Source: Oxytricha trifallax (lineage: Eukaryota; Ciliophora; Spirotrichea; Sporadotrichida; Oxytrichidae). From it: 64,000 bases of DNA. The first letter of the stretch is position 1. Each line of letters begins with the position of its first letter. The stretch is taken from the NCBI GenBank assembly GCA_000711775.1, contig ARYC01001189.1, positions 1 to 64,000 of the forward strand, written 5' to 3'. The position numbers and the translations under genes are program-made. The notes below the pieces were generated by a model that worked only from the letters and a program-made list of their open reading frames with translations, did no database searches and was not told where the DNA came from. This document shows positions 46,965 to 57,900 of the stretch, one piece after another.

Positions 46965-49146
46965 ATGCTATTTAAACATAATAAAACAGCAAAGAAAGCA
47001 GCAATAGCGGGGAAATTGTTAATAATAACAAAGATAATTAAAACGCAAAGCGTAGTTTATAGCTTGGAGAAGAATTTCAGGTCTATAACTTTGATTAAGG
47101 TAATCCATAATAAATTATTATTGAAACAATTTTTCATTTTTGGTATAGGCATTTTGTACAGAAAAGACAAATTGAGTGATTTCAACGCAATTATAATGCT
47201 TTTGTCTGCGGCTTTAGGCTCTGGGTTTCTATGTCTCCCATATATTCTACTCAAATTTCCAATTTAAAGTAATTTAAAAAATATCACAAAAAATATTTAA
47301 TATTGTTTTTGTAGCTGTGTTCATAGTAGTATTTAATTTTGTCTCAGGATTAACATCGTGCATTTTAATTATATAAATCTGTGAAATAACTAAATCAGGG
47401 TAAGTAAAAATAGAATTTTTAATTTCTTAATCAAATTAAACTTTTACTTTTCATAGGTCGATGCAGGAATTTATCTATATTTTTGGAGGAGGAAGAGGTG
47501 GAATTTTATTTGTTACACTTCTTTAGATAATCAGTATATTATTTATATTTTTCTTTAAAAAATTTAGTAAATAAAAATTAAAAAATAGAATAAGTTAAAC
47601 AATAAATCCTTTTCATGTATAAATGTATAAGATTAATTTGTAATTTATTTTTAAACATATTTTATATGCTTAAAAACAAAATTGAAATTGATTTTCTAAT
47701 GAATGTTGTACTCAATCATGCCAATATTCTTCATTTGTATAATTCCATAGTAATTAAATAGCTTTATAGATAATTTTGATGTGACAGTTTAAGACTAACT
47801 TAGACAATAGAAGCAAAATATAAATGAATTATATAATGATTTAATGATTCTGACTGTCGCACTTATTCTCTCTCCAAGTATTTTTATAAGAGATTTTAAT
47901 AGAATTAAGGTATGAATAATAAACATGTCATATAAAATTAAGTGTTAAAAACTCAATTTATTATAGAACATGGGAATAATGATTGGTATTGGGAATATAA
48001 TTCTACTGTTGTCTATTGGAATATTCTCTCTAATCCAGGGTTCTTATATGCACACATGGATTGGTTCAGAAGTCATCGAATATGGAAGTGCATGGTTGTT
48101 CATGCCAAAAATAGCATTCGCTTTTGAATTTCAAGCGTACTTCATGATTGTATATCAATGCTTGGAATAAAAACAGTAAACTTAGCATGGGCTTAGAGTG
48201 GCTATGTGGACATCAGGAATCAACGTTACTTATTGCATTGCTTTTTGTTTGTTTTCATTCGGGGCAAAGTTTATTTATCTGAGCTCAACTGGAACTGTTT
48301 AATTAGGCTATACGATAAACTAATTTTTTATTGCATATATTTTAATTTTATGTGTTAAGGTTTAAAGTATCTGAGTTGGATTGTTAATTGGATTTTAGTC
48401 ACTATTAATTTCCTTTAAATTCCTTTCAAATTTTACCTAGGGAAAGAATTTGTGTTTATCTTAATTGATGAGCTGCTTAATAAATCTCTAAGTGGGAAAA
48501 TGGAAGACTTAAAGTAATTTTAAATAGGAAAATAAGTTTACTCTGATCACATGATAAACAAAGTTAAAATTTAAATTAATTTTCCAATAAATTTTAAGTT
48601 CAATTAATTCTTTTAAAAGTTGCACATTTGAATAAATAAAGTTAGAGAAGACGTTTACAATGTGATAAGGATGCCCTATATGAAATTTAGCAATAAATTT
48701 TACTATTCGATATCTGCAGCAGTTTATCTTGTGAATTTTATATTGGTTCTCTTAATCAGAGGCTACTATGAACCAATGTTTTAAGCTTATAATCCATTGC
48801 AATATTTCGTAAGAGTAGCTGCAGCAGTGGTACAGCCATTAATGACTTATATATTACCTGGGCTATTTTACCATTTGGCGTGTAGAAACTATGATATAAA
48901 GTAAGTTCAACATAATAAGCTTCAAAAGTTACCATTAACAACAAAATATCACTCATTTAAATTATTCACATCACATATTATAGTACCAAAATGAGACACA
49001 TAGCACTGCCTTTTGTTGGCATTGGATTCTTTGTGATGCTATTGAATGTAACTTTTGTATTTTATGAGATGGTTCTCATTTTCTACTATAAGGAATAAAT
49101 TGTAACCAGATCTCACTTGGATCTACAAAGACAATTATACGAATGA
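46965..49146 (+). CDS. Amino-acid/auxin permease-type transporter (AAAP family)
   Basis: The start is tentative (ATG 46965). The diagnostic first membrane segment reads LSDFNAIIMLLSAALGSGFL (47172-47230), the N.......GsGiL motif of AAAP transporters. Further segments: AVFIVVFNFVSGLTSCILII (47315), a large block NELYNDLMILTVALILSPSI (47825), MGIMIGIGNIILLLSIGIFS (47970), FMPKIAFAFEFQAYFMIVYQ (48105), GINVTYCIAFCLFSFGAKFI (48220), IVNWILVTINFLQIPFKFY (48385), and SAAVYLVNFILVLLIRGYY (48715), VAAAVVQPLMTYILPGLFYH (48813), IALPFVGIGFFVMLLNVTFV (49000). It ends at TGA 49144-49146, about 10-11 membrane helices. AT-rich gaps (47275-47315, 47550-47690, 47905-47965, 48315-48365, 48540-48640, 48900-48985) are introns or IESs. 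Likely moves neutral amino acids across plasma or vacuolar membranes. Confidence 0.75.
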
Positions 49147-49149
49147 TTT

Positions 49150-49740
49150 TTCTTTGGTTCTTAATAAAAAGCATTATTTATTGATCTTTTATTAAGATAT
49201 TCTCCTGCTTGTGACCATCAAATATTAACTTAAATATCAGATTTTAAATTTATTTTGTAACAATAAATAAATTGATGGTGCTTTGTCAGTGATTGAGACA
49301 AATATTTCATTCTTTATTTTTATACAAGATTAGATTTAATTATTCAATTAATTTTGATAAGGTTATAACTTTGATATTAAATACTACAGATATTTTTCTT
49401 TATACCAATTCAAGACCTCTTGAATACATACCTGCTTCAAGTTTATTTCGATTATTCTTTGAGAAATTCTCTGTAAAGTATCTTTCCATCGTCAAATTAT
49501 ACTTTTTTATATGAGGGTATTATTAATACTTGGTTTATAGCTAGGCAGGCAGAAATTTATTACTGCATACCTAAAGTAATAGATATTTTTCAAATATCCT
49601 AAAGGGATGTTTGAATACTTGGCTTTATTTCATTGGAGGAATAAAGCGTTTTCAATATTATATTGGTAATTTTAAAAAATTTATAGTCCACAATCATACC
49701 AGCCAATTATCCTTAAATAGAAGTAACATTCAAAATAAAA
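49150..49740. other. AT/T-rich spacer, nothing supported
   Basis: A plus-strand hydrophobic frame (49293-49514) has no motif and reads like a composition effect. Confidence 0.35.
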
Positions 49741-49743
49741 TGT

Positions 49744-50756
49744 TCAAATTATTTCTAGAATATGGGATGACTTGAAAGAATGATTGGTGATAAGATTGTA
49801 TTGAGTTTCAACGGTCAATTCTTTAAGTTACATGTGAGTGTATTCAGATGATTGATAGACAATAGAGTCTTGCATTGTTGGCCATTTTGAGGTGTATTGT
49901 CCCCAGACAATCATAATAAAAATTAAAAATGAATCGTTAGAGTTTTAGATAATATGAAAGTGAATATCTCCAGCGCCAATCAAATCATCATAGGCAGACA
50001 TGAGTCCAAAAGTGTGGTCACCCTCTTGAATGCTATCTTGATTCAAATCGTATAAGTAGGAGCTCAAGCCCATAGGTCCAATAGCGTAGCCTGGATAGAA
50101 CCCGTTTAAGCTGTTGCAAGTTTGATAAAGTGGTGCAACGTAGCAAGCAGTAAGACCATAGTTAGCTCCTGCGATGCCAATAAAGGTATCAACTTTGTCA
50201 GCAAGTGAAGCTCCAAGACTGAATGGGTTGGTAGCAGCGTTAACTTTGCCTCCCTTGATGACTCTTCTTGCGAGGGTTACTCCCATGGAATGCCCCATAA
50301 CATTGATTTTCTTGGCGCCTGTATAAGCGATAACTGCCTCTGTGAATTTTCTAAGATATTCCAAATATTCCTTGGAGTGTACTTAGTTTGAAGCCAGATC
50401 CTTGTTGGCAGGCCCCCATGTAGTAATGTAGAGCTCACTCTTCTTATAGCCTTTGCTCAAGAAATACTCAATGCTCTTAGTAAAACCATTAAACTTGCCG
50501 TTAGTGCCGACTGCAACATCTGAGTTACCGTGGAAATAAACGATTGGATTGTGAGTGACGTCGTCGCTGTCTGATTCTTTTCCACCGAAGGCACCTCCTA
50601 CCAAATCGCTTCTATCAAAGCCATAGCTTCCGTAACCGTTTTCTGTAAGCCATGACTGGAAGTGAGTAGTCAGACCTCTATCCAAATCTGCCTTGATTTG
50701 GCATGTTAAGAGGACAAGTGCTGTACAAAGAATTTTTGTACTCGATTTTAATTTAA
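49744..50756 (-). CDS. Secreted class-2 lipase-like protein (paralogue 3), start codon not found
   Basis: A signal peptide reads TKILCTALVLLTCQIKAD (near 50730). The mature protein has TTHFQSWLTENGYGSYGFDR, FGGKESDSDD, NPIVYFHGNSDVAVG (oxyanion strand), GHSMGVTLARRVIKGG (nucleophile Ser, near 50290), DKVDTFIGIAGANYG, and SLNGFYPGYAIG. An AT-rich insert of about 50 bases (49960-49910), bounded by ATT, separates GAGDI from VWGQYTSKWPTM; removing it matches paralogue 4 (GDLVFGQYTS). Then SSEYTHMQLKELTVETQYNL and TGA 49744-49746. The codon where ATG is expected reads CTG (CTG ATT AAA TTA) and no in-frame ATG lies upstream, so the first codon may be on another MDS or mutated. Close to paralogue 4 in sequence. 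Confidence 0.7.
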
Positions 50757-50759
50757 TCA

Positions 50760-53310
50760 GGGTTTTATATTTGATGTTTTTTATTTATTTATTTTTATTC
50801 TTACTTAATCTTATATAATAAATTAAAATATAACCTAAATATTTTAATGATAAAACTACTGACATACTACTCAATAAAGATAAACTAATTTAATATTATA
50901 ATTATTATAAATCTTGTAGGAAAAATCCTTATTTTTCATTTTTATTACAGTAACTATCCTTTTACAAAAATTTTATATGAATTACTATGTAAGTAATAAT
51001 AACATGTAAACTAAAGTTAAACATTAAAAATTTACATGATTAATTTTTTTAATAAAATATTAGTTATAATAATAAAAAACTCTTATCGTCTCTTTAGTTT
51101 TTAATTAAAATTAAATTCAAAAATATGATTTAAAAAATATGATATAAAAATATTATACAATTAGATTTTAAGTGTGTGATGAAGCCTTACTTTATAAGAT
51201 TAAGATGACTCTCTATTAGTAAAAATATTGAAGATTATAATAAGGAATTCATCCGATAAATCTAAAAATGAAGAAAAATTTCAAATATTCTAAAACTCTG
51301 AATGGCAAATACAGCTTGATTATATGATAAAATGCGACTGTAAAAATCCTTTAAAAGCGTAATTTAGCATATTATATTATAAAGAGACTCAAAGATATGC
51401 TAAAAGTTAACTCCAAAATAATTTGTATGATTGTGAATTTCTAGATAGAATTGTTCATTTAAAAATGACTCTCACACTAATTTTCAAAACTTAACAAAGA
51501 TTTAAAGTATCATACTTACTCAGCATCACTTAGATTTATTGCTTTATGTGAAAGTATAAATCTATAGTTGCCGCTCCAAAATATCTCTGTAACAAACTTT
51601 CAGATTGAAATCTTTTAATGCCTTAAAGTTGCTATTGAATTATTAAATTAACAGAAAAAAAAAGAACATAGACCTAGAGATATGAAAAATAAAAAATAAC
51701 ATTTAAAAGAGCTTAATGGCGATTTCCTTCACTAATTCATAATTATAGACTCTTAAAAAAGTAAAATTTTTCAAAAATTGGAATCCAATAGAAAAATAGT
51801 TTAGATAGATATATTGAATGGTAATGAATTCTTTGAAGTTTAAATGAATATTTTAATTTTGGAGTTAATTTTTAAATCTGAACCTCTTTTATTTAATTTT
51901 AAAGTTATTGAAATATTTTCGAAAATTATGTTTAAACACAAAAAGCTGATAAAATAAATATTTGCAGAATTTAAATTAATCAAAATGGAAATTTGATTTA
52001 TACAAAAATCACTTAAAAAGAAGCGCAAAATAAAAAATATAAAAGGTTTATTAGTTTTAATAAATAGACTAAATTTATTATTTATATTTAATTTTATAAA
52101 GAACTTAAATAATAACCAAAAATCTTAGATTACTAAAGAGTTATTAAAAAGAAATGGATAAATATATGAATCAATTGGAATTCTACTTTAACCTAATAAA
52201 TATGAAATGGTAAGCCATTTTATAGATAAAAAGCTTTTTTTTTAAAAAAATAATAAAATAATTCAAGTAAAAATGCTTTCTATGTCTTTTAGCTTAAATT
52301 ATTTGGTTGTTAGTAAAAAAAATAATGAAATTTATAATAAAAAATTATATATTTAATTTTAAGAGTTACCAAATAGAAAAAGCATAAATATATTGAATAT
52401 GAAAGCCTAGTTTTAGTTTTATATTTTAAGATTAAAATTAATTATAAATAAAATAATTAATTAATAGCAGAAAATTTAATTAAAAAAACCTATAATGATA
52501 CTCGTAAGATTTAAAGTCTCTATACATTTTTGTTTACTATTGGATAATTATTTTATTTATTATGATATAGCTTTGGATTAATTAAATATACTTCTTATTA
52601 AATAAAATAGTTTCTGATTTTTATTAAATTAGTATTATAATCTAACATAATAGAAAGCGAATAAACTAAAAATAGAATTATGAAATCTTAATTTATATAT
52701 AAATTAAACAGAGGGAATAAAAGGGTAGCATTTGTAAATTTGAATTCATTTAAAGTTTCTTTTAAATTAATTTGAAATATATCTGTAAATTTCTTATTTT
52801 AATTAATAAAAATATTTTTTTAAAAAATTGTAAAGCAATCGTTACATTTTCCAATTTATGACTGATTTACCCATTTATAAAAATAAATAGAATTGATATT
52901 TTATTATCTGTATCTTAAATATATAAGTACACTCAAGAATCAATGACAAGCAGTTGGATAAATGCAAAAATTATCTCATATTGACCTTTTAAATAAACCT
53001 GTAAATATGTTAACTATTAAGGTGAATAAAAATTAAAAGGTTAATATTTTTACTATAATTTGATATTATAAAATTAATTATAGCTTGATCTCTTTTAAAA
53101 TTGATGTTATCTTAAATTTATAGAACAAACTTAATGGTATATATTTGAATAAGTTAATGTATAGACTTGGTTAGAAGTATTCAATATTTGAAAAATTATT
53201 AAGAAATATATTTTGAATATGAGGGTTTTAATATCTAAGGAAATATTTGTTATATTAGCTAAGCACTACTGACGCAGATGCCTCACTCTTTCTAAGAGCA
53301 GTAACTTAAA
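50760..53310. other. 2.5-kb AT-rich stretch between lipase paralogues
   Basis: Mostly A+T homopolymer runs and TTAAT-type repeats, with no recognised gene apart from one candidate frame listed separately. Likely germline-limited DNA. Confidence 0.4.
51182..51551 (+). CDS. Candidate germline-limited open frame, about 120 codons
   Basis: Open without TGA in this code from just after a TGA near 51180 to TGA 51549-51551. It has no ATG at its 5' edge (first in-frame Met well inside). It contains QNSEWQIQLDYMIKCDCKNP and YYKETQRYAKSQLQNNLYDC. Mixed residues and slightly higher GC than its surroundings make it less likely to be pure chance, but in AT-rich DNA with one stop codon such frames arise often. 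Confidence 0.2.
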
Positions 53311-53318
53311 AACTAAAT

Positions 53319-54621
53319 TCATTCAATTTGAGATGGCTTCTCTGATGTGAATGCGTGAGTTTGGATAAGTTGATATTGTTAGAAATCATAATTTAAAATT
53401 AAATTTGTGGATAAGTTTCTTAAAATTTCATTGTAATCAAATAACTTAAGCAATATTAAAGGTCCTTTGTTAAGTCTCTCATGTTGATATGGGTATATTG
53501 AGAGGTGGTGAACATCTTGTATGTGTCTACGGTGGGGAACATACTTGTGTATTAACCAAAGACGAGGTCACCGTACATAATCAAGTCATCTTGAGTTGAG
53601 AACATAGCGAAGACGTGGTCAGCTTCTTTGGTGGTGTCGTCATTGAGCTCCTTCAAGAATGAAGCAAGGCCAATATCCTTGGCAGTTCCTGGGTAGAAAC
53701 CGTTCAAAGTGTTACAGGTTGGCATCATTGAGCCAACATATTGGCAAGTGACGAGACCATAGTTAGCACCAGCAATACCTATGAAGGTGTCAACTTTATC
53801 AGCAAGTGAGGGGCCGAGGTTGAATGGGTAGAAAGTGGATTTAACATCTCCTCCCTTGATAACTCTTCTTCCTAGAGTAACTCCCATAGAGTGACCAATA
53901 ACATTGATCTTGGTAGCATTTGTGTAAGCGATAACTGCCTCAGTGAACTTTCTGAGGTAGGTCAAAAACTCTTGTGAGTGGTAATTTTGAGAGCTCATTA
54001 GTTGGTTTCCTGCACCCCAGGTGGTAACGTAGAGCTCACCCTTGGTATATCCTTGGGAAAGGAAGTACTCGATGGATTGGGTGAAACCTTTTTACCAGGT
54101 CCATGGGTTAGTGCCGACTGCAACGTCTGAGTTGCCGTGGAAGAAGATTACTGGGTTGTGCTTTATTTGCTCGTCAGCACTTGCCTTACCACCGTAGGCT
54201 CCGCCTTCGAGATCAGCTCTGCCAAAGTTTAATTTACTTATTTTTAATTAAAATATGCAATTGAATTGTAAATAATTTTCGAATTATTTTTCAAACGCAA
54301 TATTTCATTAAAATTACTTTAATCGTTATCTATTTTTTATTGTAAGTTTTTAAGTAAATATATTGATCAATAAATTTTCCCATATATAGAATAATGTTTG
54401 TTTGTTTTTAAATCTATTTATATAATTGAACTTTTCATCAAAATGTTATATTTAAATGTTTTATTAATATAATTTTAAATAAAGTTCATGCCAGAGTAAC
54501 CGTTCTTATTCAACCAGTCTGAGAAGTCTTGAGAGAGTCCACGCTCGATGTCAGCTTGGACGAAGCCAACAAGGCCAAGAGCGAGGAGAGCTGTGCCAGC
54601 TAGATTTAAGATACTCTTCAT
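53319..54621 (-). CDS. Secreted class-2 lipase-like protein (paralogue 4), two IESs
   Basis: ATG at 54621 gives a clear signal peptide (MKSILNLAGTALLALGLVGF). GYSGMNF meets GRADLEGGAYGGK when the AT-rich segment between two AAAGTT repeats (about 54225 and 54485) is removed. Then NPVIFFHGNSDVAVGTN, YTKGELYVTTWGAGNQ, GHSMGVTLGRRVIKGG (nucleophile near 53890), FIGIAGANYG, TLNGFYPGTAKDIGLA, HVFAMFSTQDDLIMYGDLVF, SQYTHINMRDLTKDLQY. A second IES closing on AATAT gives QLIQTHAFTSEKPSQIE and TGA 53319-53321. Joined length is about 320-330 residues, normal for the family. This is the best-preserved member; likely an exported or phagosomal lipase/esterase. Confidence 0.8.
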
Positions 54622-54629
54622 CTTATTAT

Positions 54630-54975
54630 GATATGAAAATATTTGATAAAATTATAATCTTAGTAAGTTATTAGATATTTATAGGCCAAGTTTCAATAGG
54701 ATTTCATTAGTTTATTATTTATAAGTTAGTTCAAAGAAATTTTGGTAATTTAATAAGGAAATTTTTATATCGATAATTTTAATAATTTTTATGAGGGGCT
54801 ATTTTGAATTTAATAAAAAGTATAAATTAATTCTTGGAGTCATTAGTTTATAATAATTAATTCCGAAAATGATAAATTTGCAATGAGGATCCTAATAATT
54901 TAATTGTTACAATTATTTAAATTTATTGAATTAGGTGTTTGAACAGATTAATAGAATCCTTAAATAGGCTTTAGA
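54630..54975. other. AT-rich spacer
   Basis: Lies between the lipase start and the 3' end of the Sec7-TBC gene on the same strand. No coding block was seen. Confidence 0.4.
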
Positions 54976-54977
54976 TA

Positions 54978-57900
54978 TCAATCTATATATTTAAAAAATG
55001 TTTTACAAATTTCAGATCTTTGGTTAGTTTGCATAATCGATTTAGAATTTATTTATTTTAAAGAAGTAATTAAGAAATTAAAATTTTAATCTTAAAATAA
55101 GGAATTATTCTGAGAATTCTACTCCAAATGTTAAATAAAACATAATAAACATTACAAGAAAACATATTTTTGAATTAATTTCACATAAAAACGCTGCCTA
55201 ATACTTTTGATTTTTAATAACTCCATTTTTACATCTTGATGTCTGATTAAATGATTTTATTTTTTATAAAAAACTTTAATTAATTGCTTGACTATTTGGA
55301 AGTAACTTTACTTAAGCAATTAGTTTTCAAGATATTATAGTATGGCTAGGCCTGTTTTTATTGCAAATATTTCACCATCCAACATAAAGTTGTCCCAGAT
55401 CCTACTCGCAATATCTAAATGTCATTATATCTGATGAAATTTATAAAATGCCTGAATAGATCTGGCATTAACTTCTAGAAATGCTTGTTGAATTAGTTTA
55501 TTCTCAGTTTAATCTATAATAATAATAAGAATATTGTTAACAAGTTTTGTAAAACTTACATCAGAAAGTTAACCTTTGAACAAATCCAAGAAGTAGTGCG
55601 AGTGAATAAAGTTAGTGAAAGCAGCATATGAATCATATTCATTGCAATAAATCAAAAACATTCCAGCTAAATAACTGACATTTGGTAAGTAGCCAATGTC
55701 TGGCCTCTGCATAATGAAAGCGATGATGTTGTTGAATAGTGATTCATATCTCAAATTGTATTGAGCTCCGCTTACTGTTCCATTTGACTAATTTTGAAGG
55801 AAAGTGTTATTGTTGCTTGTTAAAGGGATTCTTGGAGGGGCTTCGTTGAGGCTTTAATTCATACATGGATCTCTAGAGGCTGTACCAGGAGTTATAATCT
55901 CAATTTAACGCTTTATCTCTAGATCATCTATTTTCAAATGATTCGGCGGGGGAGTTAATTTCCTATAAATTATTACATGTAATTTTTTTCATTGAATTTA
56001 AATAAAATTATATTCAAATATTTGTTTAAAAGAAGTAATTTATTAAAGATAAAAGTTTTACATTCTTAAAAATTTTTAGTTTATTTATTCTTAATAGTTG
56101 GCAAATTTTAAGTGTATATAAATTAAGATAAAAAAATAGGATTCAAGGAATGATTATTTTTTTTAAAGAAAATTTATATGATTAAGTTTTAGAAATAAAC
56201 TTATTTCTTTTTTTTTTATTTTATAAGAGTAAGGGCCAAAAGTCAATTATCGTAGATGACAATTTATATGTAGAGAAAATCCTTTATTTTTATATAAAGC
56301 TGGCCTAAAAACATCCACACAAATGATCTTATGGAGTATTTGATCTGTCAGAAAACTGGAAATGGTCATCTTAGTGAAGCTTAGATCTATCAATACTATT
56401 TGCTATTTCAAAGATTTCTTTGAATTCCTCTTATCCATATTCTTTATGCTTGATAGTGCATTTGTTATAAAAGATACTTATGCTCTTATATAAATTAGAA
56501 TAATTATACTTAGGTTACTTTCTCTCATGAAGTATATTTTGAAAGTCTAGAGAGTGTTTTTAATATCTTAGTCAATTTTTTCAATTATCTGTTTTTAAAG
56601 CCCCTTCTTTTAAGTTCTCAAGGATTTCTGGATACTGTTTACGATGCTTAGACCTTCTTTAAGATTCATTCTATACAGTTGCTTTGAGATTTCAAGTTTA
56701 TTTTTAATCAATATATTTATATAAAAATAAAAATAAATAAACTAATAACAATCTTGATGTCTGCATAATAATTTAACTCATCTATTTTGATAAGCTCAAT
56801 TAAGCTAAAAAACTTATCTTCCTCAATTATATTGCCTTGTAAATTTTTCAATTGCTTGACTATTTTATGAAAAACACTTAATATAATTTTCTTTGAGAAC
56901 TGCAATATCTAAGTCCATATTCTTTGAGTAAAGTGTTAGCATCCAGTCTATGAGGAATAAGTCTGTGGTGATATCAAGAGTCTCAAAATGCCTGAATAAA
57001 ATATTTTAGATCGATGTTTATTAGTAATTCAAGTTTATTTTAGATCGCGAAAGGCCAGATCTTCTTTCTAAACTTTGGTGGAATACCTCTCCTCCATAAG
57101 CTTTCTAAAAAGAATCCTTAACTTTAACTATCAAAGTCAAAATCTCTCTCTGGGCTGTAGTCTGAAGTGCGGTTTGATAGATGACCTTAATGATTTCCCT
57201 TCTTTTCATTCTTTAGAATTCTCCTATTATGCTCATTCCAACAATTCTTAGGATTGATTTTACATATCCAGCTTCTCTTCTTTTTAGATCCAGATTACTT
57301 TGCCTAGCTTTGAATTTTTCCTTACTTGGATTACTTTTTAGGACAATGATTTTAGTAATCCCAATGCTCTGCAAAATTAGTCATAATGTCATTTTCCCAT
57401 ATTTCTTCTAGATCATGTTAAATTCTTTGCCTTCGTTCGTAAGCTTCTATGTTTTGAGAGACATCTTTTACTTTTAGCTTGCTTAAGTTTTCATTAAGTA
57501 TGATTTTTAAGAACTTAACCCATCTATTTCTTATCTCAGAATCCTTAGCCTGCAAGTCAAGTGTCCTTTTATTTGTGACTATCGAAAAAATCAAGTCATC
57601 AAACTCAATTGGTATCTAATGTTTGACTAAGATTTTCGAAGAGTTATAACCAACTCTAATATCTACAATATCATCGCATCTAATACACTTTATTCTAGAT
57701 TTTCTATTGCCTTATCTTTAAATACACCAAAATAGATTTTGCTCATCATCAGAAACATAGACAAATCTCAAATGAGGTTTTCCCATTCTTCCAAATTTTA
57801 AGAATTGTTCACCTTATTAAAGAACATTTGTTGATAATTTGATAGTCTCTTTAGTTGTCTCTTCATGATTAAATGCTCTGATTCTTTCATAAATCTTTTC

